Shown here: piece after piece, positions 10,902-18,818 of the stretch
Layout of the letters: every line of letters begins with the position of its first letter
Position numbering within the stretch: position 1 is the first letter of the stretch
Assembly: GCF_021130785.1 (NCBI RefSeq)
Contig: NC_060207.1
Span: forward strand, 952,501-1,016,500
Source: Homalodisca vitripennis
Lineage: Eukaryota; Arthropoda; Insecta; Hemiptera; Cicadellidae
Direction of reading: 5' to 3'
DNA: 64,000 nucleotides
Position numbers and translations under genes: made by a program
The notes under the pieces: model-generated
Seen by the model: the letters and a program-made list of their open reading frames with translations, nothing else
What the model was told of the DNA's origin: nothing
The model's database searches: none

Positions 10902-11585
10902 AGAAATTTTTAAAGCAAAAAGATCAGATAAAACTTCAAACGTTTGAAGAAAATAAGAAAGATCAACCAATCAGATTGTTAATTGTTGGTTCAAGTGGAT
11001 GTGGAAAAACAACTTTATTATTGAATTTTATCTACAATAGGTTGATTCCTTATTCCAATTTGTATGTTTTTAGTAAATCTTTAGAACAAGACGCCTATAA
11101 AAAATTACAAGAAATGATTTGAAAATATTGAGAAGAACTTAAGCAAAGAAATATCACATTTTTACAATGCTTCTGAGGACATAGTTCCATTAAGCGAATG
11201 TAAACCCAATTCGTTAATCGTTTTTGATGATTGTATTTTGGAAAATCAGGACGTTATCAAGGAATATTTCGTAATGTCTCGTCACAAAAATATCTCTTGT
11301 ATCTATCTTTCCCAATGCTTTTCAAAGGTTGATAAACAAGTTATAAGAAATAACCTGAATATGTTGTGTATTTTTAAGCAAGATGATCACTATTCGAGAA
11401 AGATTTATAACAATTATGTGGGATCTGATATGAGTTTTAACCACTTTATTGAGTTATGTGATAAAATTTGGAAGGAAGACTACGGATTTTTAACTATTAA
11501 TCTAACTTTGAAGCCTAAAAATGGTAAATATCTGAATAAATTTTCTAATATAAATGCTGCTCAGTGGTCTGACAAATCTACTTGA
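10898..11585 (+). pseudogene. FtsK/HerA-type (A32-like) genome packaging ATPase, frameshifted
   Basis: About 229 residues in two frames. The Walker A motif is GSSGCGKTT (residues about 30-38), followed by LYVFSKS. Walker B is SLIVFDDC, followed by a sensor-like CIYLSQCF and NNLNMLCIFKQDD, typical of the A32 packaging ATPases of Polintons and NCLDVs. A 1-bp insertion near 11115 throws the first frame into a stop at 11120-11122; the rest stays open to 11585 with no other break. It would pump the genome into capsids. The matching gene in Polinton 2 is split by a LINE. Confidence 0.92.
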
Positions 11586-11664
11586 TAAAATATTTGTTAC
11601 AATTATTTTTATATTATCTTTAATTTTTATTTACATTATGAAAATAACAGAAAAACGGTAAATC

Positions 11665-12085
11665 TGTTCACGTTCCACGTTCATGTTTTACGTTCGTGTT
11701 TACGTTTCACGTTCGTGTTTCACGTTCGCGTTCACGTTCATGTTTCACGTTCATGTTTCACGTTCGTGTTTACGTTTCACGTTCATGTTTTACGTTCGTG
11801 TTTACGTTTCACGTTCGTATTTCACGTTCGCGTTCACGTTCATGTTTCACGTTCATGTTTCACGTTCGTGTTTACGTTTCACGTTCATGTTTTACGTTCG
11901 TGTTTACGTTTCACGTTCGTGTTTCACGTTCGCGTTCACGTTCTCGTTCACGTTCTCGTTCACGTTTTACGTTCCACGTTCACGTTTACGTTCCACGTTC
12001 ACGTTTTTACGTTCCACGTTCACGTTTTTACGTTCCACGTTCACGTTTTTACGTTCCACGTTCACGTTTTTACGTTCCACGTTTC
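11665..12085. repeat. ACGTTC-rich tandem repeat between ATPase and core gene
   Basis: About 420 bp built from hexamer-like ACGTTC/ACGTTT words in longer nested periods, ending in four 25-bp units around 11990-12080. All three forward frames are open only because of the repeat. The same site in Polinton 2 (34184-34230) has a few words, so the array has expanded in Polinton 1. The dense ACGT palindromes and the fixed position suggest a cis element, but this is inference. Confidence 0.85.
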
Positions 12086-12089
12086 AAAA

Positions 12090-12106
12090 TTTTCCTAAAT
12101 AAATGG
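12090..12106 (+). promoter_or_regulatory. TTTTCCTAAATAAATGG start motif of core gene
   Basis: A variant of the shared motif (CCTAAATAAATGG) abutting the core-protein start codon. Confidence 0.5.
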
Positions 12107-13419
12107 CGAACGTAACTTCTGAAGAAGCGAAAAAACTTGATCAAATCGAAAAGAAATTAATCAAAGAATTTAAAGAACAGATTCGAATGGATGAAGAAGA
12201 ACAAGAACTTATTCAAAAAATCAATCAACCTGTAACTTCTGCAATTAAAAATGTTGAAGGTAAAATTGAAAACGTTTTAAGCGATAATCAAAATTTGATG
12301 AATTTGGTTCCAGTTGTACGACAATTTGCCGATATTTCAATTCCAGAATCTGAAGTAGAAGAGTTTGAATTGCCAAAATTACCATCTTCAACACCATTTA
12401 GACCTCGAATCATTGAAGACTCTACCATAGTTGAACCAATAAGTCCTGGAACAACGGATATAATAATTGGTGAAATTGGTAAAAAATTCCTTCCTAGAGC
12501 GAAGGATGATAAATTTGGTTTGTATTGGGACAGAAAAAAGAAAAGTTTTATGATTGGAAATTTGCCCGTGAATTTTGAGCATAATGATATCATTATTAAT
12601 GAAAAAACATATGAAGGAACTCAGGGTTTATGGAGATTATTAACAGGCACTGATGTTCCAAAAGACGGTTTATATTCTGAAGAAGACTTGAAAAAGTATA
12701 CATAAATTTTATGGGAATCTGACTCAATTTACAAAAATAATGATCCATCAACTAAGAAACCAAAGTCAAGTAAAGGTAAAAAATATATGAAATTAATTAA
12801 ACCAATTTGGGAAAAACGAATCGAAGGATCAGGTGTAAGAAAATACAATGATAATAAGATTGAGTACAGATATATCGACGATTTGACAAAACTCGATGGA
12901 ATTATAAATTATATCTATGCTCAAGAAAAGGCTGGAAACAACAATTTTTTGAACGAAAAGAAAGCGATTAAAGATTTTATTTCGAACAAACTTGACGAAA
13001 TGATTGAAAAACCTGATGGAATTAAATATTTAAAGCGAGTTTTGCCAGCAATAAGTTCATCTATGATTGAAGGTAGCGGATTTTTGAATGATTTTATCAA
13101 CAATTTACCTTTTGAATTACACGTACCAACTTATCAGTATCTGGGGCCTGGCACAAAACTCGAAAAAAGACTAAAAAGAGGAGATACTGGTATAAATAAA
13201 TTAGATCAAGCTGCTATGGAACACGATATTTTTTATGCAAAACATAGAGACACAAATTCCAGACATATCGCAGATAAAGTTTTGCAAGATAAGGCAATGG
13301 ATAGATTTTTATCAAAAGATGCTAGTTTAGGTGAAAGATTTGTTGCGCTTCCAACAGCTGGAGCAATGTTTTTGAAGAGAAAACTAGGAATGGGAATCGA
13401 AGAGAACTTGAAATTTTAA
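12103..13419 (+). pseudogene. Virion core protein with phospholipase A2 domain, one nonsense codon
   Basis: Two open frames in the same phase, 12103-12705 and 12787-13419, are separated by a TAA at 12703; the whole would be 438 residues. The N-terminal part (about 1-60) is a charged coiled coil, then an FELPKLPSSTPFRPR linker and a conserved FGLYWD region. The C-terminal part carries a parvovirus-like PLA2 domain: the calcium loop YLGPGT, then LDQAAMEHDIFY with the catalytic His-Asp pair. Such domains occur in parvovirus VP1 and adintovirus core proteins and help particles leave endosomes. Downstream translation could only start at an internal Met, such as 12787, which would still include PLA2. 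Confidence 0.88.
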
Positions 13420-13431
13420 CTATATAAATGG
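13418..13431 (+). promoter_or_regulatory. AACTATATAAATGG start motif
   Basis: It overlaps the start codon of the pX-like gene, nine bases after the core gene stop. Conserved at the same place in Polinton 2 (35562-35575). Confidence 0.6.
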
Positions 13432-13877
13432 AGGTGAATGTAAATTTCAGCAAAAATCAGAAAGAAAAAATAAAATCCGCTTTTAAGAGGAAAATACCCG
13501 TTAGTATTCAATTTAAAATAGATCAACTAAAAAATGGCGAAGATAAGATATTTTTAACAAATAGACAATACAATAAACTCGAAAAACATAAGAAAAACAA
13601 TAAAGGAACCAGAATAGAATTTTCTTATAATCAGTTGAAAGAACTTAAAAATGGTGGACTTTTGAAAGATTTATTAGATTTTGGAGAAAATATTCCAGTT
13701 GTTAAAAATGTTGTTCCTTATGTTCGTAAAGCTGCTCCAATCGTTAAAAAGGATGTGATTCCTATTGTTCGAAACATTTTAAATTGGTTAGATAAAGAGT
13801 TGGAAGATGTTACAGGATCTGGATTAGATGAAAAAACTTTGAATTACGTGAAATCAAACATTGAAAAAAAAATTTAA
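13428..13877 (+). CDS. Small basic virion protein (adintovirus pX-like)
   Basis: A 149-residue intact basic protein. Its N-terminal half has the pattern seen in many Polinton and virophage-like elements: lysine-rich start, FLTNRQYNKLEKHKKNNKG, then FSYNQLKELKNGGLL. A hydrophobic stretch VVKNVVPYVRKAAPIV follows. I assign it by this pattern and position next to core and protease genes; DNA-condensing or membrane-active core function is an inference. Its end overlaps the protease reading frame. Polinton 2 keeps an intact copy (35572-36030). Confidence 0.65.
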   Translation: MEVNVNFSKNQKEKIKSAFKRKIPVSIQFKIDQLKNGEDKIFLTNRQYNKLEKHKKNNKGTRIEFSYNQLKELKNGGLLKDLLDFGENIPVVKNVVPYVRKAAPIVKKDVIPIVRNILNWLDKELEDVTGSGLDEKTLNYVKSNIEKKI

Positions 13878-14292
13878 ACCTTTAACATTCGGGGAATTGG
13901 AAGAAATCTGCAAAAATATTAAACATTTTAGAGGAATCTTCATGAGAGATACATTACCTGAAAAAGTTAAGAAATTTGAATGTGGAATTGTGAATTTAGA
14001 CTCGATTATGGGAAGTGGAACGAATTGGATTTGTTATTATAAAAATGATAAGAATGCATATTATTTTGATTCGTATGGAAGAATTGAGGACAAACCACCG
14101 AGAGAATTGATCCAATATTTAAAAAAATCAAGCGTCTACTACAATGATTCTCAGATTCAAGACTATAAAGATCCCCCAATTTGTGGTCATTTATGTGTTT
14201 TTGTTTTGAATGAACTGAGTACTGGTAAAGATTTTAAAGAAGTTGTTAACAAATTATTGCTTAATAAATATGGATTCACAAAATATTTTTGA
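13861..14292 (+). CDS. Adenain-like cysteine protease with altered catalytic histidine
   Basis: About 143 residues with the adenovirus-protease pattern: FRGIFMRDTLP, GIVNLDSIMGSGTNW, YYFDSYG and ICGHLCVFVLNEL. The acidic residue and the nucleophilic Cys of the triad are present, but the His expected before Trp is Asn (codon at 14023-14025). The family matures capsid proteins. The frame is open from 13861, where only a TTG is available; the first ATG is internal (13942) and would remove the N-terminus. Start and activity are therefore doubtful. It overlaps pX-like upstream and the fibre-like gene downstream. Confidence 0.85.
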   Translation: MKKKFKPLTFGELEEICKNIKHFRGIFMRDTLPEKVKKFECGIVNLDSIMGSGTNWICYYKNDKNAYYFDSYGRIEDKPPRELIQYLKKSSVYYNDSQIQDYKDPPICGHLCVFVLNELSTGKDFKEVVNKLLLNKYGFTKYF

Positions 14293-15199
14293 CGTATTTG
14301 GAACACAAATTATTCAAAATGTAGATAATAGTTTGAATTTTGATAGTTTGAGAAATGAGTTTGATAACAAGTTAGAAAATGTATTACAAAACCTTCCAGA
14401 TTCAGATATGTTTGCTGTCGAGATTGAAGATTTTAAAGCAGAATATGATAACAAACTTGCAAATTTCATGAGTTCAAATGAAGTTGCTGATAAAATAAAA
14501 ACATTGGAAAAAGAAGTTGATGATGGTGTAAAAAAATTATTTACCAATTTAATGTCTCATATCGAAAAAGCTGATGAAATTACTGAAGCAATCAAAGTTG
14601 AAAAGAATTATGTTAGTTTAGCTAATAAGAAAAGAATTGTCGGTGTTCGACCTGGTATTGACAAACATGATGTTGTTGTTAAAGAACAAATTTTAAAACC
14701 TCTAAAATTATCAGAAAACATCGATATTGTTTATTTACATGATCCGAATGTTAAAAATGCCTTAGATTTTAAAGGAAAAAGAATTAGCGGTGTTAGTAAA
14801 GGAATTAATCCATTTGATGTTGTTGTAATGATTCAATTAGAAGATCCTATTAAAATGTTTAATGAACTAAAACAAAATTATGAGAATCATAAACAGCATG
14901 TTAAAGATTTTACAACAGAAGTCTATGAAAAACTTGATGAAAGAAGTAAAAGATCAGTAGACGATGTTGGTGAAATTAATGAAAAACTTACTAAATTTAA
15001 AGAGTCTTTTGATAAGTTTAGTTTAGATGCTACGAAAACTTTTGAGAATATTGGTCATAAATTTGTTGAATACAATGATTCTTATGCTGTCAAATTTCAA
15101 AAATTAGAAGAAAACTTTAATAAATTTAAAGAAGATGTTGTTATAAGTTTTAGAGCCATCGACATCAGATTTAATGGATTAGGCGGCTATGATGACTAA
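14270..15199 (+). CDS. Coiled-coil, fibre-like protein with internal repeats
   Basis: I take the start at 14270, where TAATAAATATGG resembles the shared motif, giving 309 residues; a start at 14243 would add nine. Long heptad-rich segments lie at about 20-110 and 195-300. In between is a duplicated motif, KRIVGVRPGIDKHDVVVKEQI at about 118-140 and KRISGVSKGINPFDVVVMIQL at about 166-190. Such K-R-I-x-G-V...D-V-V-x-K-x-Q repeats resemble those in trimeric phage tail fibres. A receptor-binding or vertex fibre is a reasonable guess, unproven. It overlaps the protease by 23 bp. Confidence 0.6.
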   Translation: MDSQNIFDVFGTQIIQNVDNSLNFDSLRNEFDNKLENVLQNLPDSDMFAVEIEDFKAEYDNKLANFMSSNEVADKIKTLEKEVDDGVKKLFTNLMSHIEKADEITEAIKVEKNYVSLANKKRIVGVRPGIDKHDVVVKEQILKPLKLSENIDIVYLHDPNVKNALDFKGKRISGVSKGINPFDVVVMIQLEDPIKMFNELKQNYENHKQHVKDFTTEVYEKLDERSKRSVDDVGEINEKLTKFKESFDKFSLDATKTFENIGHKFVEYNDSYAVKFQKLEENFNKFKEDVVISFRAIDIRFNGLGGYDD

Positions 15200-15217
15200 T
15201 TTTCCTTATATAAATGG
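15200..15217 (+). promoter_or_regulatory. TTTTCCTTATATAAATGG start motif
   Basis: It overlaps the start of the 47-residue zinc-ribbon gene; conserved before its counterpart in Polinton 2 (37361-37378). Confidence 0.55.
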
Positions 15218-15357
15218 CGCTCATATATTGTGTGAGATGTAAAGGGAAAACTGCCACAAACGATATAAAATACTATGCAAACATTAACGGAGTTAAGAGA
15301 ATTTCTGGAAAATGTGCTGAATGTAACGCTAAAAAGAGCCAATTTATAAAAACTTGA
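15214..15357 (+). CDS. Small zinc-ribbon protein (DUF5679-like)
   Basis: A 47-residue protein: CVRCKGKT at the start, a short beta hairpin with YYANINGVKRISGK, CAECNAKK, ending SQFIKT. Paired CxxC knuckles make a zinc ribbon. The same pattern, down to the final KS-x-FIK, forms the N-terminus of the integrase at 7358. Tiny ribbons of this type are common in Polintons and virophages; the role is unknown. The Polinton 2 copy (37375-37503) keeps all four cysteines but stops five residues early. Confidence 0.75.
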   Translation: MALIYCVRCKGKTATNDIKYYANINGVKRISGKCAECNAKKSQFIKT

Positions 15358-15379
15358 AATTTTTCCCTAATAAATAGAG

Positions 15380-15778
15380 ATGGCGGGACACTACAGTGCT
15401 TTCGATCTTTTTATCATGCAACACGAAAGAGATTTGAAAAAAGAACATTGGGATGACATTTCTCAAAAATATGAATTATCCGAAGATATGATGAGATTAT
15501 ACGTAAACAAATTGAATTGGTATAACATTGCTAAATATCAAACTTTATCATCAGAGTTCATTCAAGAAAATATACATTATCAATTAAAAGATCATATGTC
15601 TGTTCTTTGTCTCTATCAAAACTTGAGTATAAAGTTTTTGGATGAAAATAAAGATACAGTTGATTGGAACAATATTATAGATAGCGGTTACTATCCTGTG
15701 CAGATTTTATTGAAATATGTGACCGAGATCGCAAAATTTAAGGAAGAGAATCCTGAATATGACGAAGTAGATCATTAA
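15380..15778 (+). CDS. Unrecognised 132-residue protein
   Basis: An intact acidic protein made of imperfect repeats of the form W-x-x-I/N...LS-x-x-F-I (HWDDISQKYELSEDMM, NWYNIAKYQTLSSEFI, VDWNNIIDSGYYPVQ). Repeats of this type occur in NCLDV and phage proteins of unknown function. The TAATAAAT motif lies ten bases upstream rather than at the ATG. It sits between the zinc ribbon and a tiny membrane peptide before the hexon. Polinton 2 has an N-terminally damaged copy. Confidence 0.6.
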   Translation: MAGHYSAFDLFIMQHERDLKKEHWDDISQKYELSEDMMRLYVNKLNWYNIAKYQTLSSEFIQENIHYQLKDHMSVLCLYQNLSIKFLDENKDTVDWNNIIDSGYYPVQILLKYVTEIAKFKEENPEYDEVDH

Positions 15779-15780
15779 AA

Positions 15781-15861
15781 ATGACTCTAATCTTTTTAAT
15801 TATTTTACTAAAATTTATATCTTTTCTTATAAAAACGTACATTAGATCGATGAAAAAATGA
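15781..15861 (+). CDS. Tiny predicted membrane peptide
   Basis: A 26-residue open frame starting three bases after the preceding stop: a hydrophobic run LIFLIILLKFISFLI and a basic tail ending RSMKK. In Polinton 2 an equivalent peptide starts at 37929 behind CTAATAAATGG, with a similar hydrophobic run and a stop after 17 residues. Presence of a similar peptide at the same site in two diverged elements supports it being real; it is small enough to be missed by ORF callers. Confidence 0.45.
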   Translation: MTLIFLIILLKFISFLIKTYIRSMKK

Positions 15862-15886
15862 TACACGATGTTTAAAATTTCTAAAT

Positions 15887-15903
15887 TTTCTCTTATTAAA
15901 TGG
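15887..15903 (+). promoter_or_regulatory. TTTCTCTTATTAAATGG start motif of hexon
   Basis: It runs into the hexon start codon. The Polinton 2 hexon has TTTTTTCTATATAAATGG at the same place. Confidence 0.6.
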
Positions 15904-17093
15904 CGGACTACAGAAAATATGCTAGTGATATTGAAAGGGCGGAGTTTAAAAATTTCTATCCAATTAGTAAACAACATTTGAATGAACCGAATAAAAGAAC
16001 TGAGTTTAATATTGATTTTGGAGATAACTTTTGCTCGTCTAACTTCCAGTTTTATATTTCTGGAACTTTAACAAAACAAGATGGTCAAGCATATCTTGGA
16101 ACTGATAATGTTAGATTAATCGATAATTTTATACCGTTTTTATTTTCTAAGATTGAAGTAAGAAAACACAATAAATTGATAGAAGAAGTCGAAAACTGTG
16201 GTCAATTAAGCACTATTAAAGGAACTATTTCGTATTCAAAAAGTGATGTTATTTCTCAAACTTCTAATGGCTTTGAATCAGATTTTAAATTTGGTGTTTT
16301 TGAAGCAGCTGGAAATTTATCTCATTTTGGATTAGGATTTTTTGAAAATGTTACTATTCCGATCTATAAAGGAGGATTTTATCTAAGTTTTATAAGAGCA
16401 GAAGACGATGATGCGATTCTGAAGACTGCAACTGGAAATGTTATGCCTGTTGATGGAAAAATAACAGTTACAGATTTTTTTATTAGAGTTCCAATGATTG
16501 ATTATAAAACCACGAGTAAAATTAGATTAATTGATGAAATTACAAAAAGTTAAAACATTATGTTTAATTTTCTAGATTGGCAATGTATTGAACAAAAAGG
16601 TATTTCCGGAACAACTTATTCGTTCGATATTACAAACATTTATAGAAATATCTTCAATCCTAAGTTCGTTATTATAGGTTTTCAAACAGATAGACAGAAT
16701 AATCAAGAAAAAAATCCTTCAAAGTTTGATAGTTTGGATGTAAAAAATATCAGAGTAAAATTGAACGGTTCTTATTATCCAGATGAATTACAAAATTTAA
16801 ACATTTCAGGAGGTCTTTTCAGAATCATGTATCAGATGTATCAAGATTTTAAGAAAGTTTACTGTAATAATAAGGAAATGTATTACAATCCTAAAGAATT
16901 TTTAGCGAATAGACCTATTTATGTCATTGATACAACAAAGAGTTTGACAAATATTTCTGGTTCAAAGAACGATATAATTATCAATATGGATTTTCAAAAA
17001 GCTGTTACAAACGCGATTTGTTATGTTGTTGTTGTCTCTGAGAAATTTTTAGCCTATGATGTGATTAAGAACGATATTAGAGAAATTCAGTAG
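15900..17093 (+). pseudogene. Hexon / double-jelly-roll major capsid protein, one nonsense codon
   Basis: A 397-codon frame broken by a TAA at 16551-16553; the parts 15900-16550 and 16554-17090 are in the same phase. Recognisable blocks: N-terminal DYRKYASDIERAEF, FNIDFGDNFCSSNFQFYISG, then VRKHNKLIEEVENCGQLSTIKG, and in the second half FNFLDWQCIEQKG, TYSFDITNIYRNIFNPKFV and GGLFRIMYQMYQDF. These match the DJR capsid proteins of Polintons and adintoviruses, which form the capsid faces. The break lies between the two jelly rolls, so no full capsid protein can be made without readthrough. Confidence 0.9.
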
Positions 17094-17329
17094 TTAATGA
17101 TGTTCATATTATTCTCTTTCATTCCTTCTAATATTTCAAAAATATACTCTTTCGCCACTGAAAAATCCCGATTTCTCCCGTAATAATCTTTATAATCGTA
17201 CACATAATATCCTAAATAGTTGTACAATAGAATGAAATTATTTCTATTTATCTCTGTTGTAGAAATGTAAACACAAACATTTGCGCTGAAAAATTTATAT
17301 CTCGGCAGACTTAGTTCCATAATCTCCAT
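17087..17329 (-). CDS. Unrecognised 80-residue protein
   Basis: An intact, Tyr- and Asn-rich small protein with a conserved core VCVYISTTEI and a C-terminal RNRDFSVAKEYIFEILEGMKEN. It overlaps the hexon end by 7 bp and is divergent from the zinc-ribbon gene at 17354. A decayed homologue in Polinton 2 (20479-20730) lies at the left end instead. Conservation of the protein pattern across the two elements says it is a real gene; the function is unknown. Confidence 0.55.
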   Translation of the reverse strand: MEIMELSLPRYKFFSANVCVYISTTEINRNNFILLYNYLGYYVYDYKDYYGRNRDFSVAKEYIFEILEGMKENNMNIINY

Positions 17330-17342
17330 TTATAAAAAAATC
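17326..17342 (-). promoter_or_regulatory. TTTTTTATAAATGG start motif (minus)
   Basis: On the minus strand, a T-tract and TATAAATGG overlap the start of the 80-residue gene. Confidence 0.5.
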
Positions 17343-17357
17343 TTTTTGTTTAAATGG
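17341..17357 (+). promoter_or_regulatory. TCTTTTTGTTTAAATGG start motif
   Basis: It abuts the start of the zinc-ribbon/helical gene at 17354. Confidence 0.55.
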
Positions 17358-17863
17358 AAGAGTATAATGCCAACTGTTACAAGTGTTCTAATAGAGGAGA
17401 AATTATCGATAAAAGATATTTAGTTTGTAGAGGTTGTAATTTAATTTTGTTAGAAAGACCTAAACCTAAGAAATTTCGAAATAAATTAACACATTTGAAT
17501 AACCTGCTTACAAAATTGCAATATGGAGACAAGAAGCAAACAAAATTTGTTACAGAATTTAGAAAACAGAATAAAAATTTTTACTTATCTCTTGGAACCA
17601 TTGACAAAATTATTTTCCTTTTCAAAGAATACATTAGGTTTGTAGGTATCGATACACACGTTTATTATGAAAAGATATTACCTGTATTTTTTCATTATCT
17701 GGATGTTGAATTTGTTTATGATTTTGAACCAGAAATCCTCGATGATTTTATAGTACATTTGGAGAAATTAAACGAAGAACCTCTTGAAAAGAATGCGGTT
17801 TTACTCACATTCTCCCCGACTTCTCGAGTGAAGGTTAGCGAATTTCATTTTTTCCGTCTTTAA
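17354..17863 (+). CDS. Zinc-ribbon plus helical protein, possible late-transcription-factor homologue
   Basis: A 169-residue intact protein. Residues 8-30 form a zinc ribbon, CYKCSNRGEIIDKRYLVCRGC. An alpha-helical domain follows, with KLTHLNNLLTKLQYGDKKQ and later YIRFVGIDTHVYYEKILP and FEPEILDDFIVHLEKL. Ribbon plus helical domain in this order, with an H-x-x-x-L-L-x-x-L-Q type helix and a YYEKI element, recalls poxvirus/NCLDV late transcription factors of the VLTF-2/VLTF-3 kind. This is architecture-level resemblance, not a proven homology. All four cysteines persist in the decayed Polinton 2 copy (19955-20446). A plain zinc-binding protein of unknown role is the alternative. Confidence 0.5.
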   Translation: MEEYNANCYKCSNRGEIIDKRYLVCRGCNLILLERPKPKKFRNKLTHLNNLLTKLQYGDKKQTKFVTEFRKQNKNFYLSLGTIDKIIFLFKEYIRFVGIDTHVYYEKILPVFFHYLDVEFVYDFEPEILDDFIVHLEKLNEEPLEKNAVLLTFSPTSRVKVSEFHFFRL

Positions 17864-17865
17864 AT

Positions 17866-17882
17866 TTTTTCTATTTAAATGG
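17866..17882 (+). promoter_or_regulatory. TTTTTCTATTTAAATGG start motif
   Basis: It overlaps the start codon of the gene at 17879; almost identical to the PolB, bro and ATPase motifs. Confidence 0.6.
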
Positions 17883-18184
17883 AGTTCTTGAAAGAGTTAA
17901 ATGATATTGGAGAATGTAAGTTTAAAGAGTATAAGAAGTTAAATGAATTAGAAGAAAAAAAGAAGTACAAAATCATGAATTTGGAGAAAATGAAAGATAA
18001 ATTCGGGTTTACAATAATTGCCGAGTTGGAAGATTGTAAAGTACACTTGCCGAACAGATTTTTGACTGTTTTGGATGAAAAAAAGATTAAAGAATTAAAC
18101 AAAAATGAAAAATTACACTTGATTGTTACTGGAAAGAAGACTATTAAAGATAAAGACTGTGTTACAATTAACTTTGTAGAATAA
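17879..18184 (+). CDS. Small OB-fold-like protein (possible ssDNA-binding)
   Basis: A 101-residue intact protein. The second half follows a beta-barrel pattern often seen in small proteins of insect DNA viruses and Polintons: KKYKIMNLEKMKDKFGFTII, AELEDCKVHLPNRF, and LHLIVTGKKTIKDKDCVTINF. I infer an OB fold and single-stranded DNA binding in replication; no catalytic motif is visible. A decayed homologue sits at 19497-19801 in Polinton 2, inverted at the left end. Confidence 0.5.
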   Translation: MEFLKELNDIGECKFKEYKKLNELEEKKKYKIMNLEKMKDKFGFTIIAELEDCKVHLPNRFLTVLDEKKIKELNKNEKLHLIVTGKKTIKDKDCVTINFVE

Positions 18185-18194
18185 AGTCTTAACT

Positions 18195-18737
18195 CTAAAA
18201 CTTGCAGTCCCTCCCCACGTCATAGTACTGTTTTGATAACCATAGTTGGTGTCTTTCTTCATAGGAATCACATGGAATATTATCTACAGTAATACCTTTT
18301 GTTTCACACAAAATGTGGCTATATTCTATAAGAAAAATTCTATAATGCTCTTTAATGAATTGTGTTGATAAATCTTGATACTCACAAAAATTCCTAAGAA
18401 ATTCATCAATTAAGTCTTGATTATCTTGAAAGAACGTATAATATGGGAAAAATGTCATAAAAAAACGATGAAAACTCTCTGTTTGTTTATTTTTTACTTT
18501 CTTTTCAATATCTTTCGTAATTATATTAAATATGTAATCCCTTACTTTTTTAGTTTTTTGCCGATAGTAAAACACTCCATTAGACGTTTTTTCTGCAAAA
18601 GACTTTACAAGTTCTTTGAATTCTGTATCATTTAAGGAAAGTATCAACTGTTCTTTAAAATGTTTTGGTAATTCGTTGAATTCATCTTTGTTGCACTGTT
18701 TTAATGCTAGAAATTGTAGAGACTTTGGTGAGTTCAT
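18195..18737 (-). CDS. Unrecognised 180-residue protein with F-box-like N-terminus
   Basis: An intact protein, convergent with the OB-like gene and the last gene before the right TIR. The N-terminus SPKSLQFLALK...FNELPKHFKEQLI and the C-terminal FCEYQDLSTQFIKEHY and IPCDS are shared with the gene at 40707-41270; the middle is unalignable by eye. The L-x-x-L-P pattern recalls F-box or PRANC-like modules, but this is weak. A fast-evolving accessory gene is likely. The ATG lies behind TTTCTACTAAATAAACAAC. Confidence 0.5.
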   Translation of the reverse strand: MNSPKSLQFLALKQCNKDEFNELPKHFKEQLILSLNDTEFKELVKSFAEKTSNGVFYYRQKTKKVRDYIFNIITKDIEKKVKNKQTESFHRFFMTFFPYYTFFQDNQDLIDEFLRNFCEYQDLSTQFIKEHYRIFLIEYSHILCETKGITVDNIPCDSYEERHQLWLSKQYYDVGRDCKF

Positions 18738-18818
18738 GTTGTTTATTTAGTAGAAAAGTTTTTTATTAAAGTACAGTATGTTTTTAGTAAAAATGTTTTA
18801 AATTGATTAAATTTTATT

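Noticed and set aside
11683..12115. Three overlapping open frames of 127-139 codons rich in Phe, Val, Arg and Ser
   Set aside because: All three forward frames are open across the ACGTTC repeat, so openness follows from the repeat and not from coding.
14243..14269. Upstream start for the fibre-like protein
   Set aside because: The ATG at 14270 has the TAATAAAT context shared with other genes and matches the Polinton 2 start; the earlier one lies inside the protease gene.
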